Source of the DNA: Myxococcales bacterium | Lineage (GTDB): Bacteria; Myxococcota_A; Polyangia; Polyangiales; Ga0077539 | Assembly: GCA_013298625.1 (NCBI GenBank) | Contig: JAAFIF010000018.1 | Location: 54,551 to 118,550, forward strand | Direction of reading: 5' to 3' | Length of the DNA: 64,000 nucleotides | In this document: positions 9,227-18,502 of the stretch, piece after piece | Position numbering within the stretch: the stretch's first letter is position 1 | Layout: each line of letters begins with the position of its first letter | The notes under the pieces: generated by a model | Database searches by the model: none | What the model was told of the DNA's origin: nothing | The model's input: only the letters and a program-made list of their open reading frames with translations | Translations under genes and position numbers: made by a program

Positions 9227-9694
9227 ATGCGAGACATCGGGATCGTGATGCTGTTGCGGGTGGTGAGCGTCGTCGCGCTGTCGACGGGGTGCGCCGCAGA
9301 GGAGCCCGTGTTTCGCCCGGACCACGCGGGCGTCGTCGCGGTGTCTTCTGGTGCGCAGGCGAGCGAGTCGCCGCAGCGCGAGCCGCTCGTGAGCGACGAG
9401 GCCCTCGCGCGGGGACGCGAGGCGTTCGGGCAATACTGCCGCCCGTGTCACGGCGAGCGAGCGCAGGGGTCGATCGGCCCGAACCTCACCGACGGCGTGT
9501 CGATCCACCGCGCGCAGCGCGCGGAGGACTATCGGGCGGTGATCGAGGGAGGGGTCGTGACGCGGGGAATGCCTGCGTGGCGCGCGCTGATCCCCGCGGA
9601 CCGGATCGACGGGCTGCTGGCGTACGTGTGGTCGGTGCGCGGCAGCAACGTTCAGGGAGGACGAGCGCCTCAGGGCTCGCACGCGCTTCCGTAA
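9227..9694 (+). CDS. Mono-heme c-type cytochrome, probable lipoprotein
   Basis: A 155 aa protein. Residues 1-22 form an export signal ending in a lipobox-like LSTGC. A single heme-binding CRPCH occurs at about residues 71-75, and a methionine in RGMPAW near residue 115 is a plausible axial ligand. A Ser/Glu-rich linker separates the anchor from the heme domain. It is a periplasmic/envelope electron carrier of the cytochrome cbb3/class I type. It is divergent from preT and upstream of hydA; no sequence feature ties it to pyrimidine catabolism. The frame is open further upstream but without a signal peptide, so I start at 9227. Confidence 0.8.
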   Translation: MRDIGIVMLLRVVSVVALSTGCAAEEPVFRPDHAGVVAVSSGAQASESPQREPLVSDEALARGREAFGQYCRPCHGERAQGSIGPNLTDGVSIHRAQRAEDYRAVIEGGVVTRGMPAWRALIPADRIDGLLAYVWSVRGSNVQGGRAPQGSHALP

Positions 9695-9814
9695 ACCGAC
9701 GGAGAAGCGAACGCAGGGCGCGGTGATTCTCTGGTTGTGAGCCGACGAAGCGCCTCGATACCCTACACGCCTTCGCTCGAAGCAGAGACACGAGCGCGAG
9801 GAGAGTGAGCGTCC

Positions 9815-11236
9815 ATGGCAATCGTCATCAAAGGCGGAACGGTCCTCACCGCCGCCGATCAGTTCGTCGCCGACGTCTACTGTGAAGACGGCGTGATCAA
9901 AGCGGTCGGCAAGGACCTCGAGGTGCCCGCGGGCACCGAGGTGATCGACGCGCGCGGGCAGTACGTGTTTCCGGGAGGGATCGACGCGCACACGCACATG
10001 GAGCTGCCCTTCATGGGCACCGTGAGCGCCGATGATTTCTACACGGGCACGGCCGCGGGCGTCGCGGGCGGCACGACGACCATCATCGACTTCATCATCC
10101 CGAGCCGAAACCAGTCGCTGCTCGAGGCGCGGGACTTCTGGATGAACAACGCGAAGAAGTCCGTCGCGGACTACGCGTTTCACATGGCCGTGACGTGGTT
10201 CGGCGACCAGGTCCGCAGCGAGATGGAGCACGTCTTTCACAACGACGGAATCCAGTCGTTCAAGATCTTCATGGCGTACCGCGGGGCCATCGGCGTCGAC
10301 GACGTTGAATTGGTGGGCGTGCTCGACACGGCGTACAAGCTCGGCGCGCTGGTGACCTCGCACTGCGAGCACGGCGACGCAGTCGTCGCGCTGCAGACGC
10401 GGCTCGCCGAGCGCGGGCTGACAGAGCCCAAGTGGCACGCTGCGTCTCGCCCGTCGTACCTCGAGGGAGAGGCGACCAACCGAGTGATTCAGCTCGCCCG
10501 CGCGGCGAGCGACGCGCGCAACGGGCACATGGCGAGCGCGCACGAGGCACAGCCGGTCTACATCGTTCACCTGACGTGTCAGGAGTCGATGGACGCCGTG
10601 TACCGCGCCCGTCAACAAGGGCAGAAGGTGCTCGTCGAGACGTGCCCGCAGTACCTGCTGCTCGACGACAGCGTCTACGAGAAGCCCGACTTCGAGGGCG
10701 CCGCGTACGTGATGTCCCCGCCGATCCGCCCCAAGGGCCACCAGGACTACTTGTGGAACGCGATGGCCACCGGCGGCATCCAGCACGTCGCGACGGACCA
10801 CTGCCCCTTTCGCCAGAGCGATCAGAAAGTCATGGGCCGCGACGACTTTCGCAAGATCCCCAACGGCGCCGCGGGCATCGAGAACCGCATGAGCCTCATG
10901 TGGACCTACGGCGTGGCGACGGGGCGCATCTCGATGCAGCAATTCGTGGACGTCTGTTGCACGCAGCCCGCGAAGATCTTCGGCCTCTACCCCCGCAAGG
11001 GCGCGATCGCCGTCGGCGCCGACGCCGACGTGGTCGTCTACGACCCGACCGGAACGAGCACCATCTCTGCGAAGACCCACCGGCAAAACGTCGATCGAAA
11101 CATCTTCGAAGGCTTCGAGCAGAAGGGCCGCGTGACGCACACCGTCGTCGCCGGTCGGCTGCAGTTCAAGGACGGCGACCTGCGCGTCGAGCGCGGCGCG
11201 GGCCGCTACCTCAAGCGCACGCACGCGACGGGCTGA
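9815..11236 (+). CDS. hydA: Dihydropyrimidinase / D-hydantoinase
   Basis: A 473 aa cyclic amidohydrolase that opens dihydrouracil, dihydrothymine or hydantoins to N-carbamoyl amino acids. Metal ligands are in place: H59 and H61 in DAHTHME, the carboxylated Lys K150 in SFKIFMAYRG with Y155, H183 in TSHCEHGD, H252 in VHLTC and D328 in ATDHCPF. The start is an ATG preceded by GAGGAG. It sits divergently from preT/preA and supplies the second step of the reductive pyrimidine route. No beta-ureidopropionase gene (third step) is in the window. Confidence 0.93.
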   Translation: MAIVIKGGTVLTAADQFVADVYCEDGVIKAVGKDLEVPAGTEVIDARGQYVFPGGIDAHTHMELPFMGTVSADDFYTGTAAGVAGGTTTIIDFIIPSRNQSLLEARDFWMNNAKKSVADYAFHMAVTWFGDQVRSEMEHVFHNDGIQSFKIFMAYRGAIGVDDVELVGVLDTAYKLGALVTSHCEHGDAVVALQTRLAERGLTEPKWHAASRPSYLEGEATNRVIQLARAASDARNGHMASAHEAQPVYIVHLTCQESMDAVYRARQQGQKVLVETCPQYLLLDDSVYEKPDFEGAAYVMSPPIRPKGHQDYLWNAMATGGIQHVATDHCPFRQSDQKVMGRDDFRKIPNGAAGIENRMSLMWTYGVATGRISMQQFVDVCCTQPAKIFGLYPRKGAIAVGADADVVVYDPTGTSTISAKTHRQNVDRNIFEGFEQKGRVTHTVVAGRLQFKDGDLRVERGAGRYLKRTHATG

Positions 11237-11280
11237 TCCGATCGCGCACACAAATTCAACGACGAAGAAAGAGAGCGCCC

Positions 11281-11763
11281 ATGGCAACCGCAAAGAAGTC
11301 CGCCGCCAAGTCCGCCGCCAAGCCCGCTGCGAAGCCCGCTGCGAAGCCCGCAGCCAAGCCCGCCGCGCCCAAGAGCGAAGCGAAGGCCACGCCCGCAGAG
11401 GTCGCGCGCGAGCTCGGCACGAAGCTCCGGCAGCGCGGCACGTCGCTGCAGATCGACTTCGGCTACTTCGACCTCAAGCAAAACGGCAACATCGTCGGGC
11501 AGGTCGTCGTCTCGAAGTACATCAACGGCGTGATCATCCCCGGCCAGTCGATGGAGTACTTCTACCTCTACGTGGCTTCGTCCGGCGTGTACGCGCCCTT
11601 CACGTGGCCGTCGAAGAGCAACTCGCCCGAGAGCATCGAGTTCGTCTATCAGAACAGCGGCCCTGGCCCGACGTTCGACCCCGTCCAGTACCAGTACGAT
11701 CAGCCCGTGAGCAACCAGCTCATCGCGTGCACGTGCGTGGACATGGGCGTGGTCAACCCGTAG
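11281..11763 (+). CDS. Lys/Ala/Pro-tailed protein of unknown function
   Basis: A 160 aa protein whose first ~40 residues are a low-complexity basic tail of AAKP/AAKS repeats, like histone-H1-type or nucleoid-protein tails. The remaining ~115 residues form a distinct, largely beta-looking domain (LQIDFGYFDLKQNGNIVGQV, VSKYINGVIIPGQ, SMEYFYLYVA) that I do not recognise. The ATG at 11281 follows GAAAGAGAG, 44 bp after hydA, so it may be co-transcribed with hydA. The DNA of the tail is a degenerate short tandem repeat. No signal peptide is visible. Function unknown. Confidence 0.75.
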   Translation: MATAKKSAAKSAAKPAAKPAAKPAAKPAAPKSEAKATPAEVARELGTKLRQRGTSLQIDFGYFDLKQNGNIVGQVVVSKYINGVIIPGQSMEYFYLYVASSGVYAPFTWPSKSNSPESIEFVYQNSGPGPTFDPVQYQYDQPVSNQLIACTCVDMGVVNP

Positions 11764-11772
11764 ACGCTCGCG

Positions 11773-14700
11773 CTACGGCGCTTCGACAACTCGCACACGA
11801 ATTCGAGCGAGCGCGTCGCGCACCGAGCAGAGGTCCATCCGTCGATCCCAGTGCTCGGGCGCCACGCCCGAGACGAGCCGCTCGATTTCGCGCTCGTCGA
11901 GGGCGACGTCGACCCCGGCCTCCGCGAGCAGCGAGAGCGCCTGCACGCCAACGCCCGGACTCGTGCACTCGCGCGCGCGCTCGATCACCGAGCGCAGCGC
12001 CTCTGGGGAGAGCGCCCTTCCGCACGCGTGCGCGAGGGCGCCGGCCAGCAGGCTGCCGAAGGGCTCGCCGACGGCGCTCCAGCGATGGTACGCGCGCTCT
12101 GCCAGCGACGCGGCGCACTCGCGCTCGCCCGCCCGCCACGCGACCGCCGCTTCGCTGAGGCACACGAGCGCCTCGAGCTGCACCGCGCCGAGCGCGCTGA
12201 CCGCCTCGATCAACGTGTGATCGACGGACAGCTCGCCGCCGGCGCGCCACGCCACCGCGCGCAGCAACCACTCGGCGCGCCCTTCGAGCAGCGCGTTGCG
12301 GCTCTCGATCGCGAGCCCAAGCGCCGCCAGCGCGTCGCGCTCGGCCTGCGCGAGGTCGAACGCCTCCATCGATGCCGAGGCCGCGTCGAGCAGCGCGACG
12401 ACCCGCTGAGAGAGCCACGGCTCGAGCCGCGCCGCCTCTCGGTGATGCGCAGCGGCCTCGGCGAAGTGGCCGATCCGATAGGCGAGGCGCCCCATCCACT
12501 GCGCGCACCGCGCGCGCGCTGCGGCGCTGTCGTCCTCGGCGAGCGCGGCGATCACCTCGCCGACCCGCGCCCGCTCGACCTCGAGCGAGACCCGTCGCGC
12601 CGCGAGCACGCGCACCGTCGCCCGGGCGAGCTCGAGCCCGCGGTGATCGAACGAGGCGACCGCTTCGACGAGGCTCGCCGCGCGGTCGTCCCACACCGAC
12701 ACCGCCAGCGCCGCGCGCACGAGCTGCTCGAGCGACGCCAGCATCGCGCCCCGCGCGCCGACGCGGGTGATCTCGTAGAGCACCGCGTCGAGCGCCGAGA
12801 GCGCGCCAGAAGAGACCGCGACCTCGACCCACGCGACGAACAGCGGCGTCGGGTCGATCGAAGACGTCTCGACCAGCGGCCGCAGCGAGCGCAGCGCGTC
12901 CGAGAGAAGCACCGTCGCGAGCCCGATGCGCCCCTCGCGCGCCAGGTCGCCGCTGCGCGCGACGGCCTCGGCCACGACCTCGTCTGCGCTCGACGGGTCC
13001 TCGTTGGCTCCCGCGGCGAGCAGGTGCAGAAATCGCCCGGGACGGCCGCGAGGGAGCGCGAAGGCGAGACGACGATGCGCGGCCGAGCGGCTCTCGTGCG
13101 GCGGCTCGAGCGCCTCGCGCGCGGCCGAGAGGATGGGCGTGCGGTCGTCGCCGAAGCGAACGACGCCGCGCTCTTCGAGCTCGTCGAGCGCCGCTTCGAC
13201 CTGCCATCGCGGCTCGCGCGTGAGCTCGACGAGCACCGTGGTGGACGCGTCTGCGCCCGCGAGGTCGAGCCACTGCGCGACGCTGACCAGGTGCGAGGGC
13301 AGCGACGGGTCCGCGCTCGCCCGCGGCGGACGAGCAGAGAGGCGCGCGCGCATCGGTCGAGCGTCGAGCGAGATGCGGTCGAGCGAGGTGCGATCGATCA
13401 CGACGCGACCGTCGTCCCAGCGGCAGAGCCCCGCGCGGACCCACGCGTCGATCTCTTCGAGCACCGCGCGCGGACGGCCGTCGGTGCGCTCGATCAGCCG
13501 CTGAGCGCCCTCGCTGCGCAGGTGAAAGAGCCGCTCGGGGCCGACGAAGAGCGGCTCGATGTCGCGCGCGCTGAGCGCGCTCAAGCGCACGCACTCGTCT
13601 GCGCGCACGAAGGGATCGCTCGCGAGCACCCGCACGACGGGGACGACCCGCGCTGCCCGCGCGAAGGCCCGCTGCGAGAGCGAGTCGCACTTGTCCACGT
13701 CGTCGACGAGCAAGAGCGCCCCCGAGCGCGAGCGCTCGATCAGCGCGGACACGACGCGATCGAGCACCGCGGACAGCTCGTCGCCAGCGTCGATGGGCGT
13801 CCCGTCGTCGAGCAGCGAGCGCACGGTCGAGAGCGGCGCGCTCGACGCCCGCGCGCGCACCACAGGCAGCGACGCTTCGCGAGCGAGCAGCTCGACGTCG
13901 TCGAGCAGCCGCGTGCGTCCCGAGCCCGAGGGGCCAATCACGTCCACCGAGCGCCCCGAGCGAGCGGCCTCGAGCACGGCGCGGACGGGGCCGTCGCCGC
14001 CCAAACGGGGCACCGTTCGCGAGGCGGACGCCCGCTGCGCGCGCAGCCGTTGCAGCACCAGCTCGGCGCTGCGCGGCCGCGCGGCGGGGTCGATCTCGAG
14101 CAGCTGCATGACCGTGTCGTTGACCGCGGCGGGGATCGACGGGACGAGCTCGTCGAGCGAGCGCGGGCGGCGCGTCAGGCGATCAGCGAGCATCCCGCGG
14201 ATGGCGGTGTTGGGGTGCGGGAGCGTCGCGCTGAGGGCCTCGTAGAGCATGACGCCGATGGCGTAGAGGTCCGTCTCGGGGCCGATCGAGTCGCCCGTGA
14301 GCTGCTCGGGCGCGAGGTACGCGGGGGTCCCCATGAACTCGAAGTCCATCGTGAGCCGATCGCTGCTGCTCGCCTGCGGAAACGAGAGCCCGAAGTCGAG
14401 CACCGTGACGCGCCCGTCCGCGCCAACGAGCACGTTGGACGGCTTCAAATCTCTGTGAATCACCGCGGCAGCATGAATTCGTCCCACGATTTCAAGAAGC
14501 CGCTGAGCGCCGTCGGCGAGCGCCTCCCACGGCACCGGCTGCGCGCGTCCCGGAAAGGGCTCTCCCTCGACCCGCTCCATCACCATGTAGGGCCACTCGC
14601 CGTCGACGCCCTCGTCGAGCATCGAGACCACCCCCGGCAAGCGCAGCATGCGAAGCACGGCGATCTCGCGGCGCACCCGCGCGGCGTGCGCGTGATCTCC

Positions 14701-14895
14701 GCTGCGAAAGAGCTTCACCGCGACGCGCTGCCGGCCGAGCGAGTCCTCGGCCTCCCACACCTCTCCGTGCCCGCCGCGGCCGAGCGGCTGCACGAGCGCG
14801 TACCGCCCCGCCACGAGCAGCCCGCGCCGCACCGAGCGAGAGAACGCTTCTCCCCCCGGCGACGACAGCGTCGGATCAATTCGATTCGCGCTCAT
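11773..14895 (-). CDS. Ser/Thr protein kinase fused to an ATPase/TPR-like module
   Basis: A 1040 aa signalling protein. The N-terminal Hanks-type kinase covers about residues 30-290: catalytic Lys K61, HRD at 147-149, DFG at 167-169, APE at 195-197. A STAND/AAA-type ATPase follows, with Walker A GPSGSGRT at 321-328 and a Walker B-like LLLVDDVDKC near residue 395. The long Ala/Leu/Glu-rich C-terminus (about 500-1040) is helical and probably a TPR-like repeat array for protein binding. No membrane segment is seen, so it is probably cytosolic. This fusion style is frequent in myxobacteria; targets are unknown. It is convergent with the gene ending at 11763, with a 9 bp gap. Confidence 0.85.
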   Translation of the reverse strand: MSANRIDPTLSSPGGEAFSRSVRRGLLVAGRYALVQPLGRGGHGEVWEAEDSLGRQRVAVKLFRSGDHAHAARVRREIAVLRMLRLPGVVSMLDEGVDGEWPYMVMERVEGEPFPGRAQPVPWEALADGAQRLLEIVGRIHAAAVIHRDLKPSNVLVGADGRVTVLDFGLSFPQASSSDRLTMDFEFMGTPAYLAPEQLTGDSIGPETDLYAIGVMLYEALSATLPHPNTAIRGMLADRLTRRPRSLDELVPSIPAAVNDTVMQLLEIDPAARPRSAELVLQRLRAQRASASRTVPRLGGDGPVRAVLEAARSGRSVDVIGPSGSGRTRLLDDVELLAREASLPVVRARASSAPLSTVRSLLDDGTPIDAGDELSAVLDRVVSALIERSRSGALLLVDDVDKCDSLSQRAFARAARVVPVVRVLASDPFVRADECVRLSALSARDIEPLFVGPERLFHLRSEGAQRLIERTDGRPRAVLEEIDAWVRAGLCRWDDGRVVIDRTSLDRISLDARPMRARLSARPPRASADPSLPSHLVSVAQWLDLAGADASTTVLVELTREPRWQVEAALDELEERGVVRFGDDRTPILSAAREALEPPHESRSAAHRRLAFALPRGRPGRFLHLLAAGANEDPSSADEVVAEAVARSGDLAREGRIGLATVLLSDALRSLRPLVETSSIDPTPLFVAWVEVAVSSGALSALDAVLYEITRVGARGAMLASLEQLVRAALAVSVWDDRAASLVEAVASFDHRGLELARATVRVLAARRVSLEVERARVGEVIAALAEDDSAAARARCAQWMGRLAYRIGHFAEAAAHHREAARLEPWLSQRVVALLDAASASMEAFDLAQAERDALAALGLAIESRNALLEGRAEWLLRAVAWRAGGELSVDHTLIEAVSALGAVQLEALVCLSEAAVAWRAGERECAASLAERAYHRWSAVGEPFGSLLAGALAHACGRALSPEALRSVIERARECTSPGVGVQALSLLAEAGVDVALDEREIERLVSGVAPEHWDRRMDLCSVRDALARIRVRVVEAP

Positions 14896-14955
14896 GCTCC
14901 TCGGTCAGCACGCCCATGCTACGCGAGCGCGCTGCGCGGACAACCGGCAACAGCG

Positions 14956-15717
14956 TCACCCGCCGCGCGCCTTGCTCTTCTGCGCGAAGCGAAGCAGCAC
15001 GTACGCCAGCCAGAGCACAAACGCGGCGAACCCAGCGACCTTGCTGTGCCGCGCAAAGGCGTAGATCAGCGTCCCCCAAAACGCGACGGCGAGCGTCAGG
15101 CTTAGCTGCGACGCCGGCGGCGGGACGCTCTGCGCGCGCTTCTGGAGCGCTGATTGAGCAGCGGACGTCGAGCGCGAGTCCGGCTTCGTGCGCGACGCGC
15201 CCTGCTGGTCAGCGATCGCCTCGGCGCAGCGCCGAAAGTACGTCGCGAGGTCCGGCGCGACGAGCTTGCGACGGCGAAGGTCGTGAGAAACCTCGATGAC
15301 CTGTCCTGGCTGTCCCCCGTCCGCGGGGTCGAGGTCGACGCAGTGAAAATCGCTGGCCCCGCCCAACAGGACGAAGGGAACCCAGCCCTCCGTCCACACC
15401 GTCGCGCGCACGCCCTCGTCCGCTTCGACCTCGCCGCTCGCGTTGGCCGCTCGCTCGCGCAGGGCCTCGTACTCGCTCTGCATCGCGCGCAGCGGCAAGA
15501 ACAGCCGCCCTCGCAGCAGCGTCTCGTCGCGCCCGAGCGCCTCTCCGTCGTGCGCGCGCCACGCGCTGACGAACGGCTCGGGCAGCGACAGGCTCCCGAG
15601 CGCGCAGCGCAAGTTCGCGAGGTCTTCGTCGCTCGCCGCGGCGCCGAGGCGCGCCAGGGCGGACTCGGACTCGGCGCGAAGGGTCTGTTCGATCGGGCTC
15701 CAGAGCGTCTCAGCCAT
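14956..15717 (-). CDS. SMI1/KNR4 (SUKH) family protein with C-terminal membrane anchor
   Basis: A 253 aa protein. Residues 1-175 show the SMI1/KNR4 pattern: an N-terminal helix LWSPIEQTLR, the LPEPFVSAWRAHDGE segment, then WVPFVLLGGASDFHCVDLDP and HDLRRRKLVAPDLATYFRR. The C-terminus has two short hydrophobic helices (LSLTLAVAFWGTLIYAFA and VAGFAAFVLWLAYVLL) before a basic tail. SUKH domains are found in immunity proteins against contact-dependent toxins and in cell-wall regulators; the role here is not shown. It lies 60 bp upstream of the kinase-ATPase gene on the same strand and could share its transcript. Confidence 0.75.
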   Translation of the reverse strand: MAETLWSPIEQTLRAESESALARLGAAASDEDLANLRCALGSLSLPEPFVSAWRAHDGEALGRDETLLRGRLFLPLRAMQSEYEALRERAANASGEVEADEGVRATVWTEGWVPFVLLGGASDFHCVDLDPADGGQPGQVIEVSHDLRRRKLVAPDLATYFRRCAEAIADQQGASRTKPDSRSTSAAQSALQKRAQSVPPPASQLSLTLAVAFWGTLIYAFARHSKVAGFAAFVLWLAYVLLRFAQKSKARGG

Positions 15718-15766
15718 CCGTGCGCAGAGAGCTACAACACTCGCGGCAGAGAAGCGAACGGCGCCG

Positions 15767-16975
15767 TCAGCAGATGTTGCATGTGGCGTTCGGTCGCCCG
15801 CAATCGGTGCAACAGGTGCTGCCTCGGCAATAGAGCGTTCCGCTCGGGCAGCACACGCCGTTGCAGCTCATGCGGCAGTCGCAGTTGCCCGTGGTCGGGT
15901 TGCACGTTCGGTTCGATGGACACTGCGCCATACACGCTGTGTTGACGTAGCCGCAGTTGTCCCTGCAATTCGCCATCGAGCCCGAACACCCCGCAGCGCA
16001 CGTGCACGCCCCCGTCGCCGGATTGCACGTGAGCCCCGACGGACACGCCGTGCACCGACCGCCGCACCCGTCGCTCATTCCGCAATTGCGGCCGGACGGG
16101 CAGCTCGGCGTGCACGTGCACTGCCCCATCGCGTTGCACGTCCGCGGGGCCGTGCACGATCCGCACGACCCGCCGCAGCCGTCGGAGCCGCACGCGCGGC
16201 CGCCGCAGTTGGGCGTGCATCCCGCCACGCACTGTCCCATCGCGTTGCACGTCTGGCCCATCGCGCACGTCCCGCACGAGCCCCCGCAGCGGTCGGAGCC
16301 GCACGCGCGGCCCGCGCAATTTCGTGTGCAAGAATCAAGTGCGCTGTCCAGCGCCGGGCCGCTGTCGACCACATCGCTGCCCGCGTCGCTCGGCGACGAC
16401 GGCGGCGGGACCGAGAGCACCGCGCCGTCGAGCGAACCGTCGAGGGGCTCTGTCGGGTCATCGACCGGAACGCACGCGCCGCTCGAGCCGCAGGTGAGCC
16501 CGCGCTCTTCGCACAAGCGCTCGACCGTGCACGCCACGCTCAGCTCCCTGCAGCCCTCTGCGGTCTGCGCGCAGTCGAAGTTGAGCGCGACGCGGACGAT
16601 CGTGGTGCTCGCCAGGGTAAACACCGCGCGACGCGTCTGCGCCGTCACTGCGCCGCCGCTGGTGGCCTCGATGCGAAACGAAAACGACCCGTCGCGACGC
16701 CCCCCTTCGCGCGGGACCATCGCGAACGTCAGCGCTTCGTTCGCCGCGCGCCCCGGCCACTGCGCCCACGACGCGCTCGCGTCGGCCCGCGCTGTGGCGA
16801 GCTCGACGCCGTCCCTCGCCCACACCCGGTACAGCACGCTCTGCGACGTGGGCGCGTTGCTGTTGACGATCACGATCACCTCGGTGGGCTTCGAGATGCA
16901 CGCAGAGAGCGTGACCGAGGCGACGAGCAACAGCGCTGTTCGACACCGCCCCGAGCGTTCAACGGACCGTGCCAT
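15767..16975 (-). CDS. Cysteine-rich lipoprotein with EGF-like Gly/Cys repeats
   Basis: A 402 aa protein that starts with a basic N-terminus and the lipobox VTLSAC near residue 26. Residues ~27-150 form a globular domain of unknown type. An Asp/Ser/Ala-rich linker follows (SDAGSDVVDSGPALDSALDS), then a C-terminal half of tandem Cys modules such as CGSDRCGGSCGTC and NAMGQCVAGC, repeated four to five times. These resemble metal- or disulfide-stabilised stalk repeats on surface proteins of myxobacteria. The start at 16975 is chosen for the signal peptide; the frame is open far upstream through the antisense of the permease gene. Divergent from that permease. Confidence 0.75.
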   Translation of the reverse strand: MARSVERSGRCRTALLLVASVTLSACISKPTEVIVIVNSNAPTSQSVLYRVWARDGVELATARADASASWAQWPGRAANEALTFAMVPREGGRRDGSFSFRIEATSGGAVTAQTRRAVFTLASTTIVRVALNFDCAQTAEGCRELSVACTVERLCEERGLTCGSSGACVPVDDPTEPLDGSLDGAVLSVPPPSSPSDAGSDVVDSGPALDSALDSCTRNCAGRACGSDRCGGSCGTCAMGQTCNAMGQCVAGCTPNCGGRACGSDGCGGSCGSCTAPRTCNAMGQCTCTPSCPSGRNCGMSDGCGGRCTACPSGLTCNPATGACTCAAGCSGSMANCRDNCGYVNTACMAQCPSNRTCNPTTGNCDCRMSCNGVCCPSGTLYCRGSTCCTDCGRPNATCNIC

Positions 16976-17038
16976 GCGATGGATGCTAACAAAGATCCCA
17001 CAGAGAAAGCGCGGGCCGCCGTGCGACACTCGCGCCCG

Positions 17039-18499
17039 ATGAGCGCCAAGGGAGAGCGACCGCACGACACACGTCTGTTCAACGAAGACCTGGCGCCGAC
17101 GACGCCAACACAGCGCAGCTGGACGTGGCTGCACTTTGCGTCGCTGTGGGTTGGGATGGTCGTCTGTGTACCGAGCTACACGATCGCCGGAGGGATGATC
17201 GACCAGGGGCTCAACTGGTGGCAGGCGTGCTTGCTGGTCTTTCTCGGCAACGCGATCGTGCTGATCCCGATCCTGCTCAACGCGCACGCGGGGGCGAAGT
17301 ACGGGATCCCGTTTCCTGTGTTCGCTCGGGCGAGCTTCGGCGTTTGGGGCGCCAACGTCGCGGCGCTCGCGCGCGCGGTGGTCGCGTGCGGGTGGTTCGG
17401 CATCCAAACCTGGCTCGGCGGCGCGTCGCTCTACGCGCTCTACGTCGCCCTCACCCACGGAACGGTCACCGACCAGGTCACCACCGGGCACTTCGTCGGC
17501 TTCGCCGTGTTCTGGCTGATCAACGTGTACTTCGTCGTGCGGGGTACGGACTCGATTAAGTTTCTCGAGACGTGGGCGGCGCCGTTCTTGATCGCCTCGT
17601 GCCTGGCGCTCTTGCTCTGGGGCGTGACCCACACGCAGGGGCTCTCGGCGATGCTCGCGGCGACGACGCCACGGACGCAGGGCTCGTTCGGGCGCTTGTT
17701 CTGGCCGAACCTCACGGCGATGGTGGGCTTCTGGGCCACGCTCGCGATCAACATCCCGGACTTCACCAGGTACGCGCGATCGCAGCGCGATCAGGTGATC
17801 GGGCAAGCGGTCGGCCTGCCCGCGACGATGGTCCTGCTCGCGTTCGTGGGCGTCGCCGTCACCGGCGCCACGATCCTCGTCTTCGGCCGCGCCATCTGGA
17901 ACCCCACCGACCTCATCGCCCGCTTCGGCTCTCCCTTCGTCGTCGCGATCAGCACGTTTGCGCTGGCGATCGCCACGCTGAGCACCAACATCGCGGCCAA
18001 CGTCGTCGGCCCCGCCAACGACTTCGCCAACGTCGCGCCCAAGTACCTCTCGTACCGCGCCGGCGGCCTGCTCACCGCGGTCATCGGCGTGCTCATGATG
18101 CCGTGGAAGCTGCTCGCCACCTCGGCGAGCTACGTCTTCACCTGGCTCGTCGGATACAGCGCGCTGCTCGGCCCGATCGGCGGAATCCTCATCGCCGACT
18201 ACTTCATCATCCGACGCCAGCAGCTCGACGTCGACGAGCTGTACGAAGCGCGCGGGCTCTACTCGTACACGGGCGGCGTCAACTGGCGCGCCATCGTCGC
18301 GACCGCGGTCGCCGTCGCGCCGTCGATCCGCGGCTTCGGGCGCGCCCTCGCGCGATCGGGCGGCGCGCAGCTCCCGCACAACGTCTGGGACACGCTCTAC
18401 GACGCCGCGTGGTTCGTCGGCTTCGGGACCGCGGCGGTCGTGTACGTCGCGCTCATGTACGCCTTCGCGCCGAACAACGTCCGCTCGACCGAGCGGTAG
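17039..18499 (+). CDS. NCS1-family nucleobase/hydantoin:cation permease
   Basis: A 486 aa integral membrane protein with about 12 hydrophobic helices. It has the NCS1 signature region: N-terminal LFNEDLAPTTPTQRSWTWLHFASLW, then MVVCVPSYTIAGG and a substrate-site region GIPFPVFARASFGVWGANVA. The family imports uracil, thymine, cytosine, allantoin or hydantoins using Na+ or H+. The same window encodes PreT/PreA and dihydropyrimidinase, so a uracil/thymine or hydantoin importer is likely, though it is not in the same operon. I choose the ATG at 17039; another in-frame ATG at 16979 would add 20 poorly conserved residues. No clear ribosome site at either. Confidence 0.88.
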   Translation: MSAKGERPHDTRLFNEDLAPTTPTQRSWTWLHFASLWVGMVVCVPSYTIAGGMIDQGLNWWQACLLVFLGNAIVLIPILLNAHAGAKYGIPFPVFARASFGVWGANVAALARAVVACGWFGIQTWLGGASLYALYVALTHGTVTDQVTTGHFVGFAVFWLINVYFVVRGTDSIKFLETWAAPFLIASCLALLLWGVTHTQGLSAMLAATTPRTQGSFGRLFWPNLTAMVGFWATLAINIPDFTRYARSQRDQVIGQAVGLPATMVLLAFVGVAVTGATILVFGRAIWNPTDLIARFGSPFVVAISTFALAIATLSTNIAANVVGPANDFANVAPKYLSYRAGGLLTAVIGVLMMPWKLLATSASYVFTWLVGYSALLGPIGGILIADYFIIRRQQLDVDELYEARGLYSYTGGVNWRAIVATAVAVAPSIRGFGRALARSGGAQLPHNVWDTLYDAAWFVGFGTAAVVYVALMYAFAPNNVRSTER

Positions 18500-18502
18500 C
18501 GA

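Noticed and set aside
9170..11293. A 707-codon minus-strand frame
   Set aside because: Antisense to hydA and the cytochrome gene; Arg/Val/Asp-rich shadow translation without a start signal.
11851..15105. A 1084-codon plus-strand frame
   Set aside because: Antisense to the kinase-ATPase gene; the minus strand carries kinase motifs in order, the plus strand none.
15443..17038. Long N-terminal extension of the NCS1 permease
   Set aside because: The frame is open but the added ~500 residues are low-complexity Arg/Ala/His text antisense to two other genes; the permease fold begins at about 17039.
15767..18379. Long upstream extension of the Cys-rich lipoprotein
   Set aside because: It would run antisense through the permease and bury the lipoprotein signal inside the protein.
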